The position numbers were made by a program, and so were the translations under genes. Below, one piece after another: positions 5,230 through 13,500 of a stretch of 21,949 nt of DNA. The notes under the pieces are model-generated. The model did no database searches and was not told where the DNA came from. It worked only from the letters and a program-made list of their open reading frames with translations. The stretch's first letter is position 1. Each line of letters starts with the position of its first letter. The stretch is from positions 1 to 21,949 of the IMG/VR virus record IMGVR_UViG_3300025085_000222; one strand, given 5' to 3'. The DNA is from a virus.

Positions 5230-8063
5230 TGGCTAAATCTAAATTCCTGCAAAGTTCTTTCGTTAGCGGAGAACTATCTCCTTTACTTAAAGGTCGTGTT
5301 GATCTTGACCAATACTATCAAGGCATGGAAACTGCTGAGAATGTGCTTATCGTCCCACAGGGAGGGTTAAAGCGTAGAGCAGGAACACAGCACGTAGATA
5401 CCGCAGAAAACATTTTAGCTCCTTTTATTTTTAGTGGATTAGGGCAATTATTTTCTTTTAATGTTACTACTGGCTTGCCTATTGTTGGTGCTACATATAC
5501 AAATAATTCGTCTACTTTTACGGTTATTTCTTTTACTGGATCAGGTCTTCCATATACTGTCTACGCAAAAAGGACGGTTGGAACTAATAATCCTACTGCC
5601 AGCGGAACTCTCACTAAAACAGTTAGTACACCTAATCTTGTATATTCTGCATTTACGACATTTACTTCAAGTATGCCTGAAGGCGGTACTGTCGCTAATA
5701 TTAATGACTTTGATCGTTCAACCGTAGGACTAACAACAACTAATATTGGTGTATTAGGTACAGGCGCTAATCCTGATTATGTTGTAGCTTTATACGATGT
5801 TCTCGGAACAACTCATACAGGTCGGTTCATAGATGTAAAAGACATTAAACTAAGCGGCACTGGCTCTGGTCAATTTAAAATACAAGTTTCAAGCAATGGT
5901 TCTTCTTGGACTACTATAGGCTCTGCGCCTGTTACAGCAGAAGCGAAGTCTTATCGTATTCGTTTAGACTCTGATTTTGTTGGTCAATACTACAGAATAG
6001 TAAGAACTGGTGATACAGGAGACTTAGGAACTTTAAAAATACAACTTAGTGAGTTTAATGTTCTTTACTCAACAGAGGATGTTTCTGATGTTAAGACATT
6101 TGACTTTAGCATTGAGACAGACAAGCATTACTTATGTGTGGTTACTGGGGGTGAAGAAACTACACCTTCTTTTGGTAATATGTCTATTTATAGGGTCACA
6201 GACCAAACATATAGCTTTGTCCCTGTAGCTTATTTGCCGTTGCCTTTTAAGTCTAGCGAGGTGGCAACTGTACGTGATGTTCAAACAGAAAACGTCATGT
6301 TAATGTTCCATGAGGATCATCATCCTAAAAGAATAATACATACAGATATATCAACATTTGCTATTGACGACATTCCTTTTCTTAATGTGCCTCAGTATGA
6401 TTATGATGATGCGTCTAGCCCTACGCCTACAAGTTATGTAACAACGATGACGTTATTGCATTTTGAAACAGGCGATAGATTTCAGATAGATGTCGAGGGC
6501 GTGTTAAGTAAAAACATTACTTTTGCTGGAGATGCTAATCTTAATGAACAAAAATCTTCTGCGTTTAACATAGAAAAAAACTTACAAGAGATGCCTATTT
6601 TTGGTGATACAGGTGTGTCTGTAAGCAGGACAGCAACAGCCGAATACACTATTACTATTTCTGGTGAGTCTACAAAAGAATTTAAATTGTTTTCTGGATT
6701 TGCAACTTCAGACAGCGGCGGTACAGCTAACGAAATATCTTTTGCTTTAGTTACTCAAGGAGTTCCTAGAAAAGAAGACGTATGGTCTGCTACTAGAGGA
6801 TACCCTAAAACAGCCGCATTCTATGCAGGAAGATTATGGTTAGGCGGTACAAAGTCTAAGCTACAGAGTTTGTTTGCATCTAGGTCTGGATCGTTCTTTG
6901 ATTTCTACACAGAAGAAGGTGATGATGACGAGGGTATCTTTACAACCATATCTTCAAGACAGCTAACAGAGATTATTGACATTAACCCTGATCGTGGCCT
7001 ACAGGTGTTTACAGCAGGGGCAGAGTTTATTGTTAGAGGTAATACTCCTTCTGACATTACTATTGAAGCGCAAACACAGCATGGAGCATCGTTCCTAGAG
7101 GTTAAGTCTGTAGATGGTGCAACACTGTTCGTAGATCAAAACGGTAGAACATTACGATCCTACCTGTATAACTACAATGAAGATGCTTACAACAGTACTG
7201 ACATATCTGTGTTGTCTTCTCAACTTATTGACCAGCCTCTTGACCTAGCCGCATTGACTGGATCGTTATCAGAAGATGCTAACTGGGTATTTATTGTTAA
7301 CCAAGATGGTACGTCTGCAATCCTCAATACTTTGCGTACACAAGACATTAATGGATTTACTAAGTGGATTAACGGAAATACTGGAACCGAATACCCTATT
7401 AAAACTGTATCTGTATCTGTAGTAAACAATGATTTATTTCTAGTAAACAAAAGAACAACTGATACTACTACTACTTACACAATAGAAAAGTGGGATTTTA
7501 ATTACTTAATGGATTCGTCTGTTAGACTTGAATCAAGCACAAGCATATCAGGCAATAACTTGGGTTTAGGGTCAAACCATTTAGACGGAGAAACGGTTAG
7601 TGTTGTAGCAAGAGGAACAACATTAGATAATCGCGTAGTCCAAGCAGGCGGTTTTATTGTTTTAACTGATGAAGAAAAGTCATTTATTCTGGAGCAAGAC
7701 CCTTCAGGGGGTGTAATCGACGTAGAGGTAGGTTACAACTTTACACCTAAGATTGTAGGTATGCCTTTGAACACTGCTGGCCCTGCTGGACAAAACCAAA
7801 TGCGTGAAAAGAAGATAACGCGCATGAACTTACGAGTGTACAAAAGCTCTGGTGTATACATTGATGGTAATCCTGTACCTATTAGACAGTTTGGAGATGC
7901 GGCAAACACCCCATTAGATTCCAATCTACCTGAACAAACTGGTATTATAGAAGATAACAATGGTGGTAACGGATGGGGCATAGACATACAGCCTGTGATT
8001 ACAGTACCTAGTCCTACACCATTCCATATCCAAGCTATAGAATACGAGGTAGAATCATCTTAA
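5229..8063 (+). CDS. Tail tubular protein B / tail nozzle (T7 gp12-like) with an extra domain
   Basis: A 944-residue member of the T7 gp12 or 'stabilisation protein' family that forms the tail nozzle below gp11. Residues 1-52 (FLQSSFVSGELSPLLKGR, then VPQGGLKRRAGT) carry the family's N-terminal signature, and GYPKTAAFYAGRLWLGG at 524-540 with 'LTEIIDINPDRGLQVFTAGAEF' is the hallmark of the central part. The gp12 family usually spans about 750-850 residues; here extra length sits at about residues 75-285. That insert has a 'GATYTNNSSTFTV ... SGTLTK' motif (87-130), a phage structural repeat, and then a discoidin-like stretch (about 138-282) including 'SSNGSSWTTIG' and 'FVGQYYRIVRTGD'. The gp12 pattern resumes at 'VKTFDFSIETDKHYL'. 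The insert may bind host glycans. The gene overlaps the gp11-like gene by one base. Confidence 0.9.
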   Translation: MAKSKFLQSSFVSGELSPLLKGRVDLDQYYQGMETAENVLIVPQGGLKRRAGTQHVDTAENILAPFIFSGLGQLFSFNVTTGLPIVGATYTNNSSTFTVISFTGSGLPYTVYAKRTVGTNNPTASGTLTKTVSTPNLVYSAFTTFTSSMPEGGTVANINDFDRSTVGLTTTNIGVLGTGANPDYVVALYDVLGTTHTGRFIDVKDIKLSGTGSGQFKIQVSSNGSSWTTIGSAPVTAEAKSYRIRLDSDFVGQYYRIVRTGDTGDLGTLKIQLSEFNVLYSTEDVSDVKTFDFSIETDKHYLCVVTGGEETTPSFGNMSIYRVTDQTYSFVPVAYLPLPFKSSEVATVRDVQTENVMLMFHEDHHPKRIIHTDISTFAIDDIPFLNVPQYDYDDASSPTPTSYVTTMTLLHFETGDRFQIDVEGVLSKNITFAGDANLNEQKSSAFNIEKNLQEMPIFGDTGVSVSRTATAEYTITISGESTKEFKLFSGFATSDSGGTANEISFALVTQGVPRKEDVWSATRGYPKTAAFYAGRLWLGGTKSKLQSLFASRSGSFFDFYTEEGDDDEGIFTTISSRQLTEIIDINPDRGLQVFTAGAEFIVRGNTPSDITIEAQTQHGASFLEVKSVDGATLFVDQNGRTLRSYLYNYNEDAYNSTDISVLSSQLIDQPLDLAALTGSLSEDANWVFIVNQDGTSAILNTLRTQDINGFTKWINGNTGTEYPIKTVSVSVVNNDLFLVNKRTTDTTTTYTIEKWDFNYLMDSSVRLESSTSISGNNLGLGSNHLDGETVSVVARGTTLDNRVVQAGGFIVLTDEEKSFILEQDPSGGVIDVEVGYNFTPKIVGMPLNTAGPAGQNQMREKKITRMNLRVYKSSGVYIDGNPVPIRQFGDAANTPLDSNLPEQTGIIEDNNGGNGWGIDIQPVITVPSPTPFHIQAIEYEVESS

Positions 8064-8107
8064 ATCAAGTAGCAAAGCAAGATGAGATATTAAAACTACA
8101 GTCATTA

Positions 8108-8437
8108 ATGTTAAAAGGTGACACTGTAGAGTTAGAAGTAAAGCATCATTTTAGTGATGGCTTATATGCAAGAGAGTTGTTTATCCCTGCTGGGGTATGC
8201 TTAGTAGGAGCGTTACACAAGACGACTCACTTGTACATGGTAGTAAAGGGTAGATGTAAGGTGTCTAGCCAATTTGGTAACTTGGACATAGAGGCTCCGT
8301 TTATGGGAGAGACTATTCCGCAAACTAAGCGTGTTATATACGCTGAAACAGACTGTGTATGGATTACATATCACCCTACACATTTAACTGATATAGACGA
8401 GATAGAAGCGGCTTTGTTAGAGCCAGAGGATATTTAG
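8108..8437 (+). CDS. Cupin-like small phage protein
   Basis: A 109-residue protein with a cupin-like beta-barrel pattern: 'HHFSDGLYARELFIPAGVCLVGALHKTTHLYMVVKG' (13-48) with H37 and H41 as possible metal ligands, then a KGRCKV strand, an aPF.GETIPQTKR turn (64-74) and 'CVWITYHPT'. Such proteins recur beside tail and internal-core genes in marine podoviruses; no function is established. ATG 8108 is the only canonical start after the previous gene and lacks a ribosome binding site. The same frame stays open upstream and reads LNQVAKQDEILKLQSLM, which looks like real coding sequence, so translation may begin earlier at a non-canonical codon such as ATC 8057, six bases after GAGGT (8046-8050). 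The 3' end abuts the next ATG. Confidence 0.8.
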   Translation: MLKGDTVELEVKHHFSDGLYARELFIPAGVCLVGALHKTTHLYMVVKGRCKVSSQFGNLDIEAPFMGETIPQTKRVIYAETDCVWITYHPTHLTDIDEIEAALLEPEDI

Positions 8438-8872
8438 ATGAGTTTTGCAATAGTGGCTAGTTTAATGGCGGCAGGCACAGCAGTAAGTACCTATGGTCAA
8501 ATACAAGCTGGTAAAGCGGCAGAAGAACAGGCTATAGAACAAGCTAGACAAGAAAAGATTGCCGCTGAAGGTCGTGAATTACAAAGACGACAAGAGCTAA
8601 ATAAAGTTCTTGCTTCTAATGTAGTTGGAGCGTCTATGTCAGGTATGACTGGAGAAGGAACTCCTGCTAGTATTGCTTTGGAAAGTGCTAAACAAATAGG
8701 CACAAGTGAAGGGATGATAGGATTGTCTGAAAAGTTAAAGCGCAGACAAATAAGAATGCAAGGAAAAATGGATAAAGGAACTGCTTACACTCAGGCTACA
8801 TCTACTTTGCTTAAAGGTGCGGCTGATGCTTATGGTGGATTTCAAACCTATCAGGCAAACAAGGAAACATAA
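8438..8872 (+). CDS. Internal virion protein, T7 gp14-like position
   Basis: A 144-residue protein, first of three consecutive genes in the position of the T7 ejectosome set. Residues 1-25 form a hydrophobic Ala/Gly-rich segment (SFAIVASLMAAGTAVSTYG) that could insert into a membrane, followed by a long charged helix rich in Ala, Gln, Glu and Arg (26-60) and 'ASNVVGASMSGMTGEGTPASIALESAK', the pattern 'a..asGv...GsP...l..s' common in phage internal core proteins. T7 gp14 forms an outer-membrane pore during ejection; this role is inferred from gene order and the N-terminal hydrophobic stretch. The ribosome binding site AGAGGA (8425-8430) is seven bases before the ATG, which directly follows the cupin stop. 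Confidence 0.77.
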   Translation: MSFAIVASLMAAGTAVSTYGQIQAGKAAEEQAIEQARQEKIAAEGRELQRRQELNKVLASNVVGASMSGMTGEGTPASIALESAKQIGTSEGMIGLSEKLKRRQIRMQGKMDKGTAYTQATSTLLKGAADAYGGFQTYQANKET

Positions 8873-10560
8873 TGGCTAAACGACCTAGACAACAACGCAT
8901 TGAATCTTACGGAGAGTTCCGCCCTACTGGGGGAGATAACTCTATATCTAGGCGTATGCAGGCTCTAGCAGGCTTAGGAGAGACTGTAGCAGGCGTTGCT
9001 GAACAGTTTGGAAGGGCTAAGGCTACAGAGTTGGCTCCTGAGCAAGCACAGCAGGCCGCTGAAAAAGCAATAGAAGAAGGTGAGGAGTTAAAGAAAAGAG
9101 ATCCGTTAGCGTGGGGCGCTACAGCTTACAACAATCAATTAATTCAAGGTTATGCGGCTGGCATACAGAATGAAACTAGTGACATGATTGCTAGAGTAGC
9201 AACAGAAAATCCTAATGACTTTACAGCGTTTCAAAAACAGGTAACTGAGGGATATAAGGGTCTGTCTGCTAATTTACCAGTAGAGGCTAAAGCTAGTGTA
9301 GATAACTATTTTTATCGCTCGTCCAATACTGCTGGCAATAAAATAATTAAAGAGCAAGCTAAAAATGCAATTAGAGATTCTAAAAGAGAAATTACTCAAG
9401 CAGGTATTAATTTTTATAACGAGCAAAGTAATCTTGCTTCTCAAGGTGATGCTGAAGGTTTAGCTCAATCTATACTCGACCAAGATAACGCTGTAATATC
9501 CGCTGGCCCAGACGTTGTTAATTTTGAAGAATACTATAAAGAAAAAGAAAAAAGAATGGCTGACTATAGGCAGGCTGGAGTCTTAGGCGAGCTACGAAGA
9601 GACATTATTAACAACCCAGAATTAGAAGACAAGCCAAAAGAAAAAATTACAATTTTAAATAACTCGCTTGCTGGTTTAAAAGAAATGACTGTTTTAGAGG
9701 TTCTTGATCCAGAAGATCCAACTAAAATGGTAAGCGTTGATGAAAAAGAGCGCAAGTCTATTATTGCCGCTGTTGAGTCTGAAATTAAAGACTATAAAGA
9801 TTTGGTTAAACAACAGATTACTAAGAATACGTTGCTAGACACAATTAATAGTGTTGACAACTATATGGCAATGTCTTCTTTTGTAGAAGATACAGAAATA
9901 GATGCTGATGAAAGATTATTAGAAATTGATAGAGCAGAAAAAGACGGCAAGTTAAAAACCGAGCAAGCAAGTATTTTAAGAAGATATGTAAAGTCTGAAA
10001 AAGCTGTAAATGCAAAAACAAATAGTTCAATCTATGGAGCTATTATTGACCGAATATATGGTCTTAATGCCGACCTTTCATTGCAGGCAAACAATGCTGA
10101 CTACTTAGAAGGCGTACAGTCTATTGACGAGTTTATTAAAGAAGAAAGAACTGCTGGAAATCTTAATAGAGATGATGAATTAAAACTAAATAGGGAAATG
10201 CGTAATTTAACAGCCGCTAAAAAAGCAGGTGCGCTTGCTGGATTGTCTGCAAGATATGGTGCGGCTAATAGAATTATTAATGACAATAGCCCTCCAGAAT
10301 TAAGAAATGATATTAGAGCGCGAATTTTTGATCGAGTTCAAGATGATGTGAGAAGCGCGGAAGAAGCTGGAGAAGAGTTAAAGAGCCGTGATGTGTATAA
10401 GTTATGGGAAAAGTATGCACTATCTACATCTACAGAAGTGATAGATGAAGAGCGACAACGATCTCAAGAAAGCATTCGAGATGTTTTAAGCAGAACACAG
10501 GCCACACCCCCTGCTGGAGCCGTTATTATTAAGTTTGATGCTCAAGGGAATAGGATTTAA
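8872..10560 (+). CDS. Internal virion protein, T7 gp15-like position
   Basis: A 562-residue, strongly helical protein rich in Glu, Lys, Ala and Gln, second of the three putative ejection proteins. No enzymatic domain is recognised. The N-terminus (ISRRMQALAGLGETVAGVAEQFGRAKATEL) resembles the start of many phage internal core proteins, followed by 'EEGEELKKRDPLAWGATAYNNQLIQGYAAGIQNE', equivalent to the '..R.AYN.....A...' region of gp15-type proteins. The remainder is heptad-like helix. By analogy to T7 gp15 it would help form the tube that spans the periplasm during genome ejection. The ribosome binding site AAGGA (8861-8865) precedes ATG 8872, which overlaps the previous stop by one base. 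Assignment rests on order, length and helical character. Confidence 0.75.
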   Translation: MAKRPRQQRIESYGEFRPTGGDNSISRRMQALAGLGETVAGVAEQFGRAKATELAPEQAQQAAEKAIEEGEELKKRDPLAWGATAYNNQLIQGYAAGIQNETSDMIARVATENPNDFTAFQKQVTEGYKGLSANLPVEAKASVDNYFYRSSNTAGNKIIKEQAKNAIRDSKREITQAGINFYNEQSNLASQGDAEGLAQSILDQDNAVISAGPDVVNFEEYYKEKEKRMADYRQAGVLGELRRDIINNPELEDKPKEKITILNNSLAGLKEMTVLEVLDPEDPTKMVSVDEKERKSIIAAVESEIKDYKDLVKQQITKNTLLDTINSVDNYMAMSSFVEDTEIDADERLLEIDRAEKDGKLKTEQASILRRYVKSEKAVNAKTNSSIYGAIIDRIYGLNADLSLQANNADYLEGVQSIDEFIKEERTAGNLNRDDELKLNREMRNLTAAKKAGALAGLSARYGAANRIINDNSPPELRNDIRARIFDRVQDDVRSAEEAGEELKSRDVYKLWEKYALSTSTEVIDEERQRSQESIRDVLSRTQATPPAGAVIIKFDAQGNRI

Positions 10561-10572
10561 TAAGGGAATTTA

Positions 10573-13500
10573 ATGCCAAAATATGCAGAGTTAGCAGATG
10601 GTCGTGTCTTAGAATTCCCTGATGAAGCGTCAGATCAGGTTATGAACGATGCTGTTGCACGTTTTATACAGAGCGTTGATACCGAAGACCGCATAGCTAT
10701 TGATGTCCCAGAAGAAGCAGGTGAAATATTTTCTAAGGATATTGGCCCTAGTGTTATGCAACAAAATGAAGCCTCTATTAATAATGCAATTACATTTGAT
10801 AGCACAGAAGAGAATGGCTTACCTCTTATACAGCAACGAGAGGAAGAACGAAATAGCACTGTAGAACTTGCTCGATCTAGGTTTCCTAAACACACTGTTG
10901 ATATGTGGTTAAACAATCCTATTGGCATTGGTGAAGTAGGTGATTTTATAGATTGGTCACAAATTCTTCCTGCTGGTGGTATTGTGCAAGGCGCTGAAGC
11001 TGTTGGGTTGTTGCGTATATCAGACAGGATTCGTGAAGGCCAAGATGTTTCTGAGGCAGACAAGCAATACTTAGATAAGTGGCTAGACAAGTCTATAGAG
11101 ATGGAAGTCAGAGGCATGACCTTTGGCGGCAAGTTTAGGTACTATGGAGAGCAGATTCCTGCGTTTGTAGCAGAGTTTGCGGCTACAGGCGGTGTTGGTA
11201 AGAGCGTTCAAGTAGCGGCTCTTAAAACGACTCAGGAGCTTGTTAAAAGCCGTGTATTAGGGCAGGTAGCTGGAGCAACAGCAAGGGTAGCAACACAGAG
11301 TGCTATGCTTATGCCAGTACAAGGATATAAAGCATACGGCAATATACGCATCTCGCAAGGCTTAGAGATCTCTGAAACAGGCCAGTTAATATTTCGTGAA
11401 GCTAAAGAAAGCCCAGCCATAAGTGCATTAAAAGCATACGGATATGTAAGTGCTGAAATAGCGGCTGAGTTAACAGGTCTAGCTGTAGCGTCAAAGCTAA
11501 GTAAATCTGTGCGTTTCCAGAAAGGTAAAGTCGCTCTTGCAAGTGGTGCGATTACTAGCATTAATAAACTTCCTGCTAATTTAAAAAACAATCTATACAA
11601 AGCGTATCAGCTAATTAAGCCTAATGCTCGCATGTCAGAGGTATTTACTAGGGCTGGCTGGAACGGCATGTTGATGGAGTTAGGCGAGGAAAGAGTAGCT
11701 GACATCTTGCGAGAGTCTGTTGATTTAGCCCTGACTGAAGGGTACACAATGGCTGACGTACTAGAAGGCATAACGCCCGATGCAGAGCAGTTGTTGCTTG
11801 AGTCTGGTTTAATTATGACTATGGGTGGTGCAAAAGCAGGGGCAACAGCGGCAGTTAATTTATTAGTTCGCAAGGGGATGGCTCTTGAAGACGCTCAGAA
11901 ATCAGTAGATCAGTTAACTTCTTTAGAGCAAGACGCGTTAGTTGATGACCAGCTTACTGTTGATGACACTCCTCTTGTTGATGAGGGTGTTGTTGATAAC
12001 TCTTTAAATCAAATTGCGGATGCTAATGTAGTTGAAGAATTGCCTGACACAAGAGGGCAGGGCCAACAATATCATGGTACATCTTCTGAAATAATCAATT
12101 TAGCTGAATATACCTATAGCCCTGTTAATATTTATGGGCAAGGATTTTATACTACAGATGCGGTAGATGTTTCAGAAGGATACAGTAAAAAGGGCAAAGG
12201 CAAATCGCCATTTATTTACAAGGTAAATGTTGTTAATGACCCTGTTTTATATGATTTAGATTCGCCAATTTCTTTAAATGATCGTGTTGCTGTCGAGGAT
12301 ATTTTAGATGATCTTTACCCTTTGTATGAAAATGAAATGGGAGAATTTGTTCACCTTAATACATTAGGTGAAATTTTTGATACTGTTAGGCAAGAGTCAG
12401 ATCAGAGTGCTGACTATATACAAGAATCATTCGAAGCTGTGCAAGAATTGCTAAGTCAAGATGGTTATGATGGATACACACACGTTGGCGGCAAATTTAC
12501 TAAGACAAATCCACACAAGGTTGAAATATACTGGACTCCAAAAAACCACATAAAATTAGAAAAAATTGATAGTGATGTTAAATTAACGCCACAAACCTCA
12601 CAGCTAAACCATGAGTTTTCAGGTAATTTAGACTTATTACATGGGTATAGTAAAAGTAATCGTGAATTTGAAAACGAAATAGGAGAGTTTGTAAGTTTAG
12701 GCCCGTTAGAAAAATTTGACCCTATAGGGGAGTTTAAGGGGTTTAGGTTTGACGGAGATGGTGGAACTTTTGGAGACCAAGGTGTTTATCTAGAAGAAAC
12801 TTCAAACTTATTTTTTAACACACCTGATATGGTCGGGTTTGGCGCATCTGAACTTGCCCATGTTAAAGCAAATTTTGAGAAGGCTTTTGTCCTTACTCCC
12901 GATACTGTAAAAATTTTTAATAAACTTACAAAGAAGGGTAAAGGTAAAGATGTTGTTGAGCATTTAAAAGAGCAGGGCTATGACGGCATTATAGTTAGAG
13001 GCTTTGACCCTAATAAAAAGTATGGTTTAACAGACGAAGGTTTTACACAGCCGCAAGTTATGCACTTTAAACCTGAAACTATGGAGGTTGTATCTACAGC
13101 TTTAATTAAAGATAGGGATGCGTTTGTTGCACAGATAATAAGTGAAGGCGTAGAAATAACTGTAGACCAAGCCATAGAAGAGTCTATTGAAAATATAGAC
13201 AACCCTGCACCTGACCTTATAACTAGCGCGCAACAAGACCAACTAAGTGCTGGTCAAGAACCAGATACTATTGCGGCAGATGAAAGTATTTTTAATGAAG
13301 AATACTATAAGTGGATTGACGATCTAGGTGCGTTGGTAGATGTTGCGAAGGAAGCGGCAAAGAGAGGTAAAGACAACTTCTTAGAGAATAGTGTGCGCTT
13401 GTATGCTGGTGTAACAGGCATGGCTCTTAGTTCACTTAACAACGGAACAACTGTTTTAAATGATAAGGGAGAGCTGATTGAGACAGGAAAAGGACTAAAG

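Noticed and set aside
10635-11132. Minus-strand 165-residue frame inside the giant ejection protein gene
   Set aside because: Low-complexity Ser/Ile/Pro/Cys composition, no ribosome binding site, and the opposite strand encodes a continuous conserved protein.
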